From Macrothele yani (taxonomy: Eukaryota; Arthropoda; Arachnida; Araneae; Macrothelidae), in contig CM077024.1 of the NCBI GenBank assembly GCA_039090855.1, positions 61,527,594 through 61,591,593 of the forward strand: a stretch of DNA of 64,000 nt, in the 5' to 3' direction. The first letter of the stretch is position 1; every line of letters starts with the position of its first letter. Positions 24,280 through 36,289 of this stretch are shown here, piece by piece. Below the pieces are notes generated by a model, which was not told the DNA's origin, searched no databases, and saw nothing but the letters and a program-made list of their open reading frames with translations. Position numbers and translations under genes: made by a program.

Positions 24280-25499
24280 TGCCCTCAATTGGCAAAACAT
24301 TAGAGATATCTACCTAATGGAGTGTTGGTCCTCCTCTACCGCCTGTACACGTCGAGGCATTGACTCCACCAGATATCGGAGGGTTTCTCCAGGTAATGCC
24401 AGCCATGCCTGTTGCAGCACAGCCCACAACTCCGCCCGAGACGTCGGTCTGTTATCAATGGATCTGATGTTCCAGTCCACGGCATCCCAAAGAGCTTCCA
24501 CAGGGTTTAAATCTGTGGAACCTCCGAGCCACTGGTTGGTTCGAAACTCAGATGCGTGTTCCTCAAGCCATGCCTTGGTGCTTGCTGCCCTGTTGGATGG
24601 CGCATTGTCCTGCTGAAACCCATCGTCATCCGTAGGATGCGCGAAGGCAATGAAAGTATGTAGGTGAACAGACATCACACACTGGTAGCGCGCAGCGGCT
24701 ACAAGAACCTCTCCAGACACACTAAGGACCTAATGTCAACTGTCATCAGAAGGCTCCCCTAACCATCAGAAAGCAACCACCCGTCTTGAACAGAGCTGAT
24801 CTGGCACAACAAGGCCATGGGCTCATTCTTCCAACGCCACACAACGCCACACCCGCAAAGGCCCGTCAGCTCGGTCCAGCTGAAACGGGATTCATCTTAC
24901 CACACGACGCGGCGCAACTCTGAAGAGGCCCAGTTCTGATGTTCCCGGCAGCAGACGAAGCCTATAATCCGATGACCAGCAATCAACACTGCACACATCG
25001 TCGGCTCCCGTAACCCAGGGTATGCAACGTAAGCCATACCGTTCGCTCGCTGAAGCAGCTTGGGGTTCCAACATTAACCTGGATGTAACTTGCGCCGCTG
25101 TTGCCACGCGATCCGTTTGAACGAGCCTGACTGGGTTAACGTCCAACCCAGTCATCAATGACGTGTGCTTGGCTGCCGCTTGAATTCTGAGCGCTGGTAT
25201 GTCGGTCGACGATATACTCCCGCTACACCATTGATCTCGTTGCTTTCGGAAACCCTAAAGTTCTTACCATTTCAGCGATGGAATGACCCATCTGCATTGC
25301 GCTGACAATGCCTCCACGATCAAAGTCGCTTAGATCACCACGTTTACCCATGTTTGTCGATTGCGATACACTGTTGGGAAGCACTTTTGTCCGTCTATCT
25401 ATTGCCTGCGCTCGGTTTGGGTCAGTTCCACTTTGCGCGGTGGATGCGCTTGTCAACTGTCCATCACCCGTATTTCTAATGTTTTGTCAATTGCGTGTA
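24280..25499 (-). mobile_element. Tc1-like transposon, decayed
   Basis: The left end TATGCCCTCAATTGGCAAAA and the right end read inward TATACACGCAATTGACAAAA are imperfect TIRs, about 1.22 kb apart. A TA can be placed at both ends, but the exact outermost base is uncertain by two positions. Confidence 0.8.
24310..25351 (-). pseudogene. Tc1-family transposase, several frame breaks
   Basis: The start at 25351 gives MGKRGDLSDFDRGGIVSAMQ, an HTH. A frame of 136 aa at the C-terminal end contains DGFQQDNAPSNRAAS (second D) and STDLNPVEALWDAV (E), with 36 residues between them. The end is ESMPRRVQAVEEDQHSIR, a normal Tc1 C-terminus. The middle part with the first D is out of frame. Confidence 0.82.
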
Positions 25500-25502
25500 T
25501 AC

Positions 25503-25658
25503 GGATATACAGTATAATATAAACGTATATGCACATTGTCAAGTATGCATATTTTCACACGGTGGACATTTTCACTCCAAACTGGATTTAGCGAATGCCC
25601 GGATTTAACGGTCAAGAGCCCCTCGTTATAAGCGGATTCTACTCAAGTCAGACCGGTA
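25503..25658. repeat. Pogo/Tigger-like terminal sequence between two Tc1 insertions
   Basis: CGGATTTAACGGTCAAGAGC followed by CCTCGTTATAAGCGGATTC resembles the subterminal part of pogo/Tigger elements, which typically end CAGT plus a CTCGTTATAA-like motif. It lies between the Tc1 elements ending at 25499 and starting at 25661, and may belong to the same element as the N-terminal fragment at 24182. Confidence 0.45.
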
Positions 25659-25660
25659 TA

Positions 25661-26903
25661 CACTATATTTAGAATACCCACCGGACACCTAGAACAGAAA
25701 CACAACATAGCTTTTATTGACAAACATTAGTACGGTGTCGGTACACATTTGACCTTAATGCATGAACTGACCCTTCCAGACATGCTTTCGACAAGGCTTT
25801 GGAACACAGCGATAGGCATGCGCTTCCATTCAGTACATAGTGATGCCGCTAACTGTTGCTAAGTAGTAGGCCTTGGTTCCAAACTTCTTATGCGGCGCTC
25901 TAATTCATCTCATAGGTGCTCTATGGGATTAAGACCAAGGCTCTGTGCTGGCCAGTCCACACACGATACGGAATTATCGTCAAACCACGCCGAAACAGTC
26001 CTTGCTTTATGGCTCGGTGCGTTATCCTGCGGGTACCAACAAGGCTTGGTTCTATAGTATTGCCACAGAGTTGATAGGGCATAATTGTTCAGAATATCGA
26101 GGTAGACTTACTGGTTAACAGGTTTGTCCACGATAACCAATGGGCCGGGACCATACCATGAAAAACACCCCTACACGAGTACACTGCCAGCTCCAAACAT
26201 GACTGTAGAAACAGTAAACTGTGTTAAATAGCGCTCCCCTTGTTGCCGCCATATCTACACATGGCTATCAGACTGATGGATCATATATCTGTGTTCGTCA
26301 GTCCATAGGACCTGCTTCCACAGATCTACGATCCGCGATAAATGTTCTTTTCACCATGCTAAACGACGAGTAGCATTCCGAGTAGAGACGAAATGCTTAT
26401 GAGCAGCCGCACGACCACGGTAACCCATGGAATGAAACTCTCTGCGAATGGTACGTGTACATACCGAGGATCCAGCATTTTTACTCACCTGTACACTGAG
26501 GTCTTGTGCAGTCCCCCTTCGATTAGCTGTAAAGACTCTCCTGAGGATTCGACGTCCTCCATCGATGATTTTATTTGGTCTGCCGGTACGTTTCGATGCT
26601 TAAGGCACGCCATGTGTCTTCCACTTATTCAGTACTTCCAAAACAGTTGACTTGGGTATGTTTAAACGCCTCTCGGTTTGTCTCATGTACAACCCACTAA
26701 TATAACACCCAACAGTCTTTTCTTTCTTAAAGTCAGTTCTCACCCGCTGCGACATTTTCACTCACCCTCACAGTAAGATATGATCGCGGCCAGCTGCAGG
26801 CTTGTTTTTATGACGTTTAAAGCTCTACCGCGCATCTTAACAACGCAGCGGATCCGTTCATTTGCTTTTGAACGGGTGTCCGGTGACTTTTGTCAATATA
26901 GTG
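25661..26903 (-). mobile_element. Tc1-like transposon, 1243 bp
   Basis: TIRs CACTATATTTAGAATACCCA (left) and, inward, CACTATATTGACAAAAGTCA (right) are flanked by TA (25659-25660, 26904-26905); both continue into ACCGGACACC. The 5' half of a related copy lies at 63492-63848. Confidence 0.9.
25727..26755 (-). pseudogene. Tc1-family transposase (DD34E), decayed
   Basis: ATG at 26755 opens MSQRVRTDFKKEKTVGCYIS. The second catalytic D is in YPQDNAPSHKARTV and the E in GLNPIEHL, with 34 residues between them; a stop follows directly after EHL. A further stop follows HGVP. The C-terminus reads VKCVPTPY. Total length of about 343 codons fits the family. Several lesions make it inactive. Confidence 0.82.
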
Positions 26904-27231
26904 TATATCAAAGTTGAAGGGAGAGTTCAAAACATTCGATGTTCACGAACTTCGTTATTACCAAACAAACAAAAATAGTAATGCCCATTTATTACTAATT
27001 ATAGGTAGCAATAAAACATGAATGACATCTGCAATAAGCAAAATATTTAAAATAACTGCAAAAACGCGGAAATTTTACCTGTTAAATTTGGCTTTGAGCC
27101 TCGAAACTATGAGTCAATTGTTTCTTGTTTTGTGCTTGTTAAGATAGCAGCCTTATATATATTTTTTTCAACTTATTCTAACGCAGTATGGGTTGAGATG
27201 TTTTCTGATGCAAAATAAAGTCAAAGATTTT

Positions 27232-27797
27232 CTAAGCTCTCAATAGTAAGCCTGTTTGAAAGGGCTTTCTCTTCTAGAATGATTTCTTCTTCATCGCTTG
27301 AGTGATCATCATTCTTGCTCTGAATGCTCTCCACTATGTCCGCATCTGTGTTTTGCGATCCTACCGCCAGCTATTCTTAGATGTTCACATAATCTTGAAA
27401 GGAAGCATCAGAGGAGACGATTCCTTTTCCCCTCAGATGACTCAAAGTTTCATCACCTTTAACACTTTTATTTCCTCTATTTTCGGTGTCATTTGCAGAT
27501 ACGTCTTCATCGTTTTCCTGAAAGCTTTCCCAAAATCGATATGTTTCCAGCCGTTTTGAATCGTTTCTTTTGAACCTGCTTTCCACGCATAGCTAAGAAT
27601 ATCGCACGCATCCTATCGTCAATAACCGTTGCTTCATTTTTCTCTAACTTATCAGAACTTTTCTAAGTACACTTTTCCGTAAAAAACTTCATATTTTTTA
27701 TTATTCCCTGACCCATCGGAAATAATGTCTTAGGAGAGAAACGGTGAACAATTATCGACTTTAAAACCACGTTATTGTATGAGCCGTGCAATTGTCT
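27232..27797 (-). pseudogene. Pogo/Tigger transposase, C-terminal fragment
   Basis: On the minus strand, pieces in different frames read FSPKTLFPMGQGIIKNMKFF, SDKLEKNEATVIDDRMRAI and TMKTYLQMTPKIEEIKVLK. These match the end of the DDE domain and the C-terminal part of pogo/Tigger proteins (the PPNTTSLLQPMDQGVI-type motif followed by an acidic tail). The fragment is cut on its upstream side by the Tc1 that starts at 27799. An N-terminal pogo fragment in the same orientation lies at 38229-38659; both may come from one element. Confidence 0.65.
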
Positions 27798-27961
27798 ACA
27801 CTGGCGGAAAGTGAAAAAAGAACACCAAGAAGAAGACGTCTGATACCAACGAAATTTATACAGCATAATAACGGAATACAGAGGATAACGTGATCAACAT
27901 TATGGCAAAATACAGCTGTATTTGCTGGTAAACTGAAAAATAACATTTCTATATAACATGG

Positions 27962-29022
27962 TTAGTACGAGGTTAAACCGCCATGAACTGCGTCACACTG
28001 TGCAATTCTGGCATGGAGTCTGTCGTACAGATGTTGGATGTAAGTTTGGGGTATTGAGTTCCAAGCATCCTCAACCTGGACGCGTAAATCGGGGATGGTC
28101 GTGGCTGGCCGTGGAGACCGGATAAGTCGTTGTCCCATAAAATCCCACACGTGCTCAATGGGGGACAAATTCGGTGAAAGTGCAGACCATGGAAGTTGTC
28201 TCACACCCTGAAGTGCATGTTGCGTTGCACGTGCCGTGTGTGGGAGTGCGTTATCTTGCTGGAAAACACCACGATGAACCGACCTTACAAATGGCACAAC
28301 AACGGGCTGAATGATGTTGTTGATGTAGGAGGTGCTGTTTAACGTACCCGGTACAAACACTAGTATACGGGAGTGATAGCTGATTGCTCCCCATACCAGG
28401 AGACCTGGTGTAGGCCCTGTGTGTCGCTGGCGGATGCAAGAAGGGTGGAGACGCTCCCCTGTGAGTCTGCGAACACGCATACGGCCATCGGAGGCTCCAA
28501 GCAGAATCTTCTTTCATCGCTGAACACGACAGATCGCCATTGCGTTCTCCAGTGTAGACGTTGGCGACACCAATGCAGCCGTTCCTGACGGTGGGCTGGA
28601 GTCAGAGGTACACATGCCAGAGGCATACGTGCATGTAGTCCTGCATCCAGTAGACGGTTGCGGATTGTTCGCACAGTCACCTCAGGTGCAACGGCAGCTC
28701 AGATTTGCGTCGCAGGGGATGTTCTGCTTGACAACGCCGCTCTTCTTATGCGTCGTTCGGTCCGCTCATCAGTCCGTCTGTTACTCCCGGTTCCACGTCT
28801 TCTCGTGTGGGAATGTTCCTCGGACCATCTACGCCACTATCGTACCACCATTCGCCACTATCGTACCACCATTCGCCACTATCGTACCACCACCGATACT
28901 TCCCGTCCAATTCGCTCCGCAATACAACGATACGACCACCCGGCCTCGTGGAGTCCGACTAGACGGCCTCGCTCAAAGTCCGATAACTGCTAAAATCGTA
29001 CACGTCTTCCATGTCCAGGCAT
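27962..29022 (-). pseudogene. Tc1-family transposase with an expanded 21-bp repeat
   Basis: The start at 29022 gives MPGHGRRVRF, then QLSDFERGRLVGLHEAGWSY (HTH). WRSVVFSDERRFCLEP carries the first D, GVFQQDNALPHTARAT the second, and NLSPIEHVWDFMGQ the E. There are 32 residues between the second D and the E, as in the sister at 305-1326. The C-terminal 172 codons are open. The N-terminal part has in-frame stops, three of them inside the tandem 21-bp repeat at 28832-28894. Inactive. Confidence 0.88.
28832..28894. repeat. 21-bp tandem repeat, three copies, inside the Tc1 transposase
   Basis: CGCCACTATCGTACCACCATT occurs at 28832 and 28853, and a third copy with a changed end at 28874. The period of 21 keeps the frame. 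On the coding strand each unit contains a TAG. Confidence 0.9.
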
Positions 29023-29597
29023 TGCAGCTTCTTCTCAGTTAGTGAACTGGGGTACAGCACAAGGCTGTACACTGTTCAGCTGAAACCCATATTATGGGTC
29101 AGCCAAGGCACTATCATCATCGAGGTGAAGCACACGCACACACACACACATACACACACTAAAAAGAAAAGAAAGGAAAAGAAACTACTTACCTTACTTA
29201 CCAAATTCGGAAGACGAAACACAAGCAATAACACTTCCAGGGAAGAAGTATCTCTGAAAACAGGGTGGGTGTGCTTAGAGAAACAGTGGACCCACATCTA
29301 AGCACCTCCAACCAAAACAAAAGCATGAAAAGTCATTTGTCACACCCCTCCCCGCCCGAGATGCATGACAAAGACGCAGGAAGTGGTCTGAAGTGTCGTC
29401 CGAGAGGCACAACACCTGCCACAGACAACAGACAGAACAAAAGCGCGGGCCAAGCATAGACAAATGCAGACAAAGACAATATATGCACAGAAGAAAAGCA
29501 TGTAAATACAATTCATGATGCAAACACAGGATCTAGACAAGCAAGTAAAAAGAGCAGCGGTCGTCGGGCATGCGACATGCTCCAACAGAAAACACAT

Positions 29598-32500
29598 TCA
29601 GAACCGAAAGCAGAGCACATTATTGCGTAAGGAAACCAGTCGAGACCAACAAAGCCATCGGACGCGAAAAACGTCTTCCGGCCAGTGGTGAAAGTCGGAA
29701 ATCACCCTCTCACGCAATCTGATCTTGACAAAGAGAGCGACCACATCAGGCCTATTCGAATAGAGCCTAACGTGGTCAGACAGAGCAGTATCATGTAACA
29801 CAGTACAAGCAGTAGCAAGGATTACCTTTAAACCATAAGCACACTGACCGGAAACAGGTAGCGGGTGCTTAAGAACAATAATTTTAAAATTACACATATT
29901 AACAGAAATCCATCTAGACAAAAGTTGCCAAACTTTTCGAACAAAATTACATTCCACAAATCGGTGGAATAAAGACTCCGGCTGTCCGCAGTGGGGACAG
30001 TCCGGGGAGTCGACGACTCCCCAACGAAAAAGGGAATCACGGGTGAAAATCACCCCATGGGCCAAGCGCCACTGCAGGTCACGCACACGACCTTCCACAC
30101 CCGCAAACGCAACATTGGCCCATGCGACCCTCCAGTTCATCCCCAAGGCGGGAAACTTGCGCTGAATGTGAGGAGCAAAGGATGGCAAGAATACATTATA
30201 AAGGGCATCGGGTTCATGCCAAGAGGAACACCTGATGTTCTGGCTAGTTAACAATCTAGCCTCACAAATGGTAGTGCCATGTGGTTTACCGGGCCTCGGA
30301 GCTCTAGGCCTAAGGTAGTTACAAGCGAAGGAAAATAACCTAAGATTATAGGAAATGAAATAACACGCGAAGTTAAAGCTAGGATGAGAATCGCTTTTCA
30401 GGATGTAGGCCACATTAGAAACCATCAACGCGCGACACCACGCAAAAATGTGCCGAACACCCAGTCCCCCAGATGGACTGGTTGAACCAGGCAATCCCGA
30501 GAAAGGACAGCTCTAGTTCCCCAGACAAATCGAAAAATTAGAGAATTTAGAGCCAAAAGGACCCTGTACGTCGGGGGTTGTAGGGTACCGCAAAAGGCAA
30601 TTTTGGAAACCAAGAGACTGTTAGCCAATTTAGCCCTATTAAAAAAGAAATTTGGCAGCCCTCCCACCAAGCACATTCCGACGTGAGCTTCTGTTGAACA
30701 CAGCTCCACGTCTTGCGGTGAATCCTCTTTTTATCAAAGTAAACACCGAGGATCCTTATATGATCATCGGTTGAGCCTACAAACTGCAAAACGTCAGGGG
30801 ACCAATCCCCCAAACACAAGGCCTTAGTTTTATCCACATTCAAAGCAGCGCCTGCACTGTCCGCATAAACATCATAAACATGAAACAAATTTCTCAAGAA
30901 AATCTCATCCCGAATGAAAAGAACAACGTCAGCTGCATACGCAAGGTATTTGAGCTCAGCTGTTGTAAAGCTCGAACCCAGAACTGGGATGCCAGAGATA
31001 TTCGGTGCAGATTGAATCTTCTTAAGGAGAGTTTCAATGCTCAGTACGAACAGTGCAGCAGACAACGGGCAGCCTTGTCGGACTCCTCTCCGGATGGGAA
31101 AGCAGTCCGTAGGCTGACCGTTGACTCGGATAAAACTAAAGATATCAGTATACAAGACCTTCACCATATGTACAAAATCTTGGCTAAAGTAACAAGCCTC
31201 CAGCAGGGTCACAAGGTACTTGTGAGAGACCCTTTCAAAGGCTTTGCTCTGATCCAAAGAAAGGATACAGCACTTTAACCTCTTGCGGTCGAGGTAGTGA
31301 ATACCGTCCCGCACGAGGACTAAATTTTCAAACATTCTCCTCCTCGGGATTCCAGAAACCTGGCACACGCCTACAAGGCCAGAAATAACCCTAATCAGTC
31401 GGTTAGCAAGGACTTTAGCCAAAATCTTATAATCGTAATTGAGAAGAGTGATGGGTCTCCACTCTCCCAAATGACGACCAGGACCATCACGCCGGTTGTT
31501 AACCAAAACGATCTGACCAAGTCGCATCGTCGTGGTTAACTGCCCAGTTGACAGAACATGATTAAAAACATCACATAGAGGTTCAGCAAGCAAATCAACA
31601 AAACGTTTATAAAATTCGACACGGATGCCATCAGTACCCGGACTGCGACCATTACGCAAGCCGGAAATGGCTTGCCTCACCTCAGAAATACGGACAGGGC
31701 CCGATGTAAGCACAGAAGCCACGGCGTCGAGTTGGGTCACGTCAGCGACCCAAGAGTCGACGGACGACTGCTGCACTTCATCAGATGCAAACAGGTCTCT
31801 GAATGCGAGAAAACCAAATTGTGAATTTCTGGTTGAGAGGTCACAAAGCATGACTCATGCTGTAAGCCAGGAATTACCTGGGAAATAATTTTGTTTCTGC
31901 GAGATTTCGCAAAAAAACCTGCAAGGGAAATCTCGTTTTCTAAATTTTGTGAAATAGAGTCCTGTGTGCATCTTTGGCCGGTTTTACAATATAAATCTGT
32001 CAACTGAGCTTGAAGTTCAGCAATCATACCAGCATTCTGCGCTCCCATTTGCTGCCCGGCTTTGCATGCACGCAACATACAGACAAGGCGAGTTCGCTCT
32101 AAAAGCCGCTGACGAGCCGAAAGTTTCCCCTGAAGTTGTAAATAAGACTTCACTTTAAGTTTAACCCCCTCCCACCATTCACCAGTGTGATGAGTCTCAG
32201 ACTGAATTTCACCCCGAAGCAACCTCTCAAGGCCCTGAAGGATGTCGTCATCTTCGAGAAGATTCAGATTCATCCTCCACGGGCCCTGAGTTCGTGTCCG
32301 GGCCCCTGTTAGAACGATCTCACCAGAAACGGCACGATGGTCACTCACACGGAGAAAGACAGAATTAACATCACAATGAACAAAAGACACAAGGTCACAA
32401 TCCCCAGGTCCCCCCACAAGAATCCTGTCCAGGCGGGCCCGAACCGAGCCATCCGTCCAAGTCCAGTCGAAGACCCCAGGGTGAGTAGAACGCCAGGCGT

Positions 32501-33061
32501 CCACCAGCCCCGCCCCCGACATGAACCTGGAGAAGACAGCCCGGGACGAGTCCGTCTGCCAGGTACCCCCTGTTTATCAAGAGGCTCGGTTACAAGATTA
32601 TAGTCACCCCCCAAAATGAGGAAGTCTTCACCACCCCCAAAAAATAAAGTAAGACTCCTGAGGAATCTACCCAGTTGGGCGGGTTCCAATGGCGCATAAG
32701 CTGAAATAACGCGAATTTTAAACTCAGCGAGGGCGAGGCTGACAGCAGCCACTCGACCCTCGTCATCATATTGAAATTTCAGTTGTCGACCCTTGAAGTT
32801 AGGGTTGACAATAATTCCGACGCCCCTGTGACTAGTCAGAGAAAGACTAAACAAGCACGGGGCATTAGTGTAATGACGAAAATCCGAAACATGCCTAAAA
32901 TTGTTAAAAAATGTTTCCTGGACACACAGGATATCAATATCCTGGGTCATAATCCAGCCGATGAGCCAACGCCTTTCTGACCGGGACCGAAGTCCCTGAA
33001 TATTTAATGTTGAAACTTTAAGGTTGAAGGTTAAGCAGATAATTGAAATACAAAAATACAC
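29598..33061 (-). pseudogene. LINE ORF2: AP endonuclease, reverse transcriptase, zinc knuckle
   Basis: From 33061 the endonuclease shows STLNIQGLR, CVQETFF (E), SAYAPLE and GGDYNLV, then SDHRAVSGE after a frame change near 32.52-32.57 kb. The reverse transcriptase follows with GRSPGTDGI, WRPITLLNYDYKILAKVLAN, LDQSKAFERV, RRGVRQGCPLS and LAYAADVVLF. The last should be YADD, so the first catalytic Asp of the box is Ala here. Further frame changes lie near 31.8 and 30.45 kb. The C-terminal region has WRLAHGVIFTRDSLF and CPHCGQPESLFHRFVEC, a zf-RVT-type knuckle. Inactive by several lesions. Confidence 0.88.
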
Positions 33062-33094
33062 AAAACAAAGGTCAGTAAGGAATGTAGATTCAAA

Positions 33095-34638
33095 TTAGCC
33101 CACCCGTTTTAGAAACGTGGACCGGCACTTAGAACTGACGATGCTAATCTCCAGAGGTGGAACGGTTGTGATTCCGGCGACGGTTCCGTCGGCGGCTACT
33201 TGGGGAAGTTCCCCTTCCTCCAGTTGGACGGGAGATCTTTCCCGACGGCCAGGATGAACACTTGCCGAACGGCTACCGCGAGTCCTGCCCTCCGAAGATG
33301 GAGAGGATTGTCGTTGTTGACGGAAGGAATGGTCAGCAGGACGAGTCTCTCTGGAAGGAGTAACATTGTGGATGGTAGTAACATCGTCCCGGCGGTTTGC
33401 TGGAATGGATGACGGGTACAACTTTGTCCCCGGAGGTGGAAGGGAGGAGACAGTTCCGACAGGAGAGGTGAAACAACATCATCAACGGAATCTATGTAAA
33501 TGTTGTCATCATCCGAAATAACCTCTGTAAATGCAACAGTGGTAACAAGTCCGACTTGGGCGTCAGGAGAATCAGGTGAATGAGGCTCAGGGATCTCGGT
33601 ACATACGTCGGCGTCCATGGGAGGCCCAGATTTAATAACAACAGCCGATTCAACGGCAAGAGGCAGTGAGGTGACCTCTGTAGATGGCATTTCAAGAACC
33701 TCAAGATCTTGCACTGGTGAAACAGCAGAAGAAGCTCCAGGCTCGACGCAGCCGTCAACAACCAAGGTCTCTTGATTAACAGAAGTCACAACATTCTCGG
33801 AAGGCGGATCAACAGGTATGACAACCGGTAATTTCAAGGAAGCAACATGTTCCGGGTCCATGGCAACAACTGCATCAGGAACACCAGAGTCCCCGGGAAC
33901 AACAATAGTACTGGTGGAGGGCAGCTCTGGAAACTTCTCATTGAAAACAAGGGGAGCTGTTGAAGGCCTAGCTACAACATCTGCGAAGGATGACTGGGTG
34001 CATCTGGATTTGGTGTGAGAATCCGCACCGCACTTGGAGCAGGCTTGCTCGCACGAGATCTCTAAGTGCCCCACTGTACTACAGTTGGGGCAAGCTCGGG
34101 ATGGGCACTGAGGAGCAATGTGGCCAGCATTACCGCATCTACGGCATGCGCGTATCATGCCAACATATGTGACCATGGCCTTCCAACGGCCCACTTGAAG
34201 GAAATTGGGTACTGGCTTTGTCATACGCAGGCGAACAATTCTTGTGCTTGTATAAACATGTTCCAGACCTTTGAGTGTGTGCCGCTCATTCTGAGTGGGG
34301 GTGACAATCTCTCCATATCCAGTAAGTGCCGCAGAGATCTTCTCATTAGGTATGTCAATGGGCACGAGTTTGACATAGACGGTACGAATGCCGTCATCTA
34401 CTGGCGAAACGTTCACCGCAACGTCCTTGTAGTCTGTCAAGGGGTGCTCAAGGTAATGCAGCGCTTGTGCAGCAGTTTGGAAACGCACTGTGAAAAGTCC
34501 ATTGTTAAGTCGCTGTACTGTGAGCAAATGTTCCGGATAGTCCAGTTTGTCGACTAATTCCGTAAGAATATTGACATTGGGGTACTTCCCATTATGAGTA
34601 ACCTGAATGGTTTCAGGTCGGTTCAAAAAGTTCGCCAT
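33095..34638 (-). pseudogene. LINE ORF1: nucleic-acid-binding protein with three CCHC knuckles
   Basis: ATG at 34638 opens MANFLNRPETIQVTHNGKYP. Three C-x2-C-x4-H-x4-C knuckles lie at residues 165-178, 183-196 and 200-213 (CRRCGNAGHIAPQC, CPNCSTVGHLEISC, CSKCGADSHTKSRC), the arrangement of LINE or Gag-like RNA-binding proteins. The open frame runs 480 codons to 33196. An overlapping frame (33421-33095) with RRERSPVQLEEGELPQ looks like the more natural C-terminus, so a frameshift near 33.43 kb is likely. ORF2 begins 34 bases further on. Confidence 0.85.
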
Positions 34639-35121
34639 TCCCGAGGCACAGAGCCCCGGTTGGCCGGGAACCTGAAAACAAAAATAAAGCTTCTAACTTG
34701 AAGTTTTAAATAACAAGAAATAAAAATAACGCACAGTCAAATCCTTGACGATCACAAACTATATGAAAATTACTTAGTGATGAAGCAACTCAACTCCATG
34801 CAGCTAAATTATGAGAAGGATTTCTCCCAGGTACTTTGCTCTTCACTACTGCACGAGACCGAAAATACGTAAGTACACCGTCTTGCTCGGGGCCTTCGCA
34901 CGTGTCCGTACGCCGACGACTGATTACATTCACTTCGCCGTACTCCTTAAATACCGCCGGCGATAATTTGCATATTTTGCCGTGCTGTGGCGTAAGTGCT
35001 CGCCGGTTGGTCCCGAAATTAACATCACACCTACGTAATCTCGACCCTATTAACATATGTAAATTTCATGATCGTCCGCCAATTCCTTCTTGGTGTTCTT
35101 TTTTCACTTTCCGGCAGTGTA

Positions 35122-36288
35122 TAATAAGAATAATCTTTCTCTTTTTACTGCTCATTTCATCGTCGATTGTTTTTATCCGGTCTATAAAAATCGCCGATGT
35201 CATCATCCAATATTTCCTATTGTCTCAGTAATCAATTGGTAGATTTTCATTTTTCTTTAAACAACGTATATTTTTTTTTATTTTCTGACAACGAGCAAAA
35301 TGTTTTTGTCTGAACTATCCATATTTGCACACAACATCGTTTGCAGTCTGATTTTCGAATTTTTGCCACAGCTAGATTTCTCTCATTTAAAAGCTAAAGC
35401 TTTCTATGGCAGTGTTGGAATGATTCTTTCAAAACCATTACAATAAGTTTATTGAAAGCTTGAATTTCATTAAGTGTTTGATTTACGTCAGAATTTTTAG
35501 GTAAGTTAAACAGACAGATTTTGTACAAACTCAATTTGTAGTTGGTTCCTCTGAAATAGAGGAATGCAAATACTCCGAAGGAATCATCATCTCGATAGGC
35601 CAAGACATTTAGAGAGAAATGCTAACGCACTCATGGTTTAGATATGTGAGCAATAAAGTTCGTAGGTTAGCTTTGCGAATGCATCTCTCTAGCAGAGAAA
35701 ACCACATGGCGAACTCAAGAAATGTTTACAACAGGGGATGGAATGCCATTACTTTCTGCTTCGTTCACACTTATAAAAAATTGAATCAAAAGATATATTC
35801 GAATTCGTTTTTAGAGGGAAGGGACATTCGGTTATTGGCAGTTCGTAAGGAACCTCAGAGCAAAAGCACGCCCGGCGATGGTTTAAACGTGCCACCCTCC
35901 CACTTTCAAAAACGGATATAATTTGGAAGGAATACCAATTGTAAGTAACGGAACATTGTTCCACTATATCTTTCCAGTTTGCGCATGTAGTTAACAAATT
36001 CCTTAAAACAGTTAATTTTATTACCAGAGGCCCCAGATTCAACACCGATTCTATTTTTTGTTATAAGTTACCGAGAACTGTATTTTCAAAAGGTTTACTC
36101 AAAAGAAGTTCAATAAAAACAGTGGTTTCTCTCTCAGGAACCTGGTGGTAGTGTTTGGATAAGCCTTTGCTCAAATGATGGGCCCCCACATATGGCAGTA
36201 ATTGGTAACAAATTCCAATCTCGTCGGAGTTATTGTCACAGGGTTCGCACTGCCAAATGAGGCTTTTGCTGAATTTCAACCATTTTCA
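35122..36288. other. Spacer, nothing recognised
   Basis: AT-rich stretch between the Tc1 and the inverted array copy. No domain or TIR is visible. If the pogo fragments at 27.2-27.8 and 38.2-38.7 kb belong to one element, the missing DDE core should lie here or have been deleted; I do not see it. Confidence 0.35.
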
Positions 36289-36289
36289 G

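Larger units (their letters stand above)
29133..34780 (-). mobile_element. LINE of the ORF1/ORF2 type (L1/Tx1-like), nearly full length
   Basis: The order on the minus strand is a short 5' UTR (34639-34780), ORF1 with three CCHC knuckles, ORF2 with an AP endonuclease, reverse transcriptase and a C-terminal zinc knuckle, and a 3' UTR ending in a (TG)n tract (29133-29160). TGAAGCA occurs directly outside both ends (29126-29132 and 34781-34787), a possible 7-bp target duplication. The architecture fits the L1/Tx1 group, but clade assignment by eye is tentative. The (CA)n run at the 3' end could be a tail or a microsatellite target. Confidence 0.85.
27799..35119 (-). mobile_element. Tc1-like transposon interrupted by a LINE
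   Basis: The left terminus CACTGGCGGAAAGTGAAAAA and the right terminus read inward CACTGCCGGAAAGTGAAAAA are TIRs more than 7 kb apart, each with TA outside (27797-27798, 35120-35121). The internal excess is a 5.65-kb LINE (29133-34780) inserted upstream of the transposase start. Without the LINE the Tc1 is about 1.67 kb. It is the same family as 144-1566. Confidence 0.9.

Noticed and set aside
28832..28894. Short regular repeats read as a CRISPR-like array.
   Set aside because: Three head-to-tail 21-bp copies without spacers inside a transposase; a simple tandem expansion.
29011..29301. Open frame of 96 aa with a run of alternating His and Thr as a gene.
   Set aside because: The His-Thr run is the translated (CA)n microsatellite at the LINE 3' end.
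33990..34557. Plus-strand 163-aa frame opposite the LINE ORF1.
   Set aside because: Antisense of the CCHC-containing ORF1; no domain of its own.
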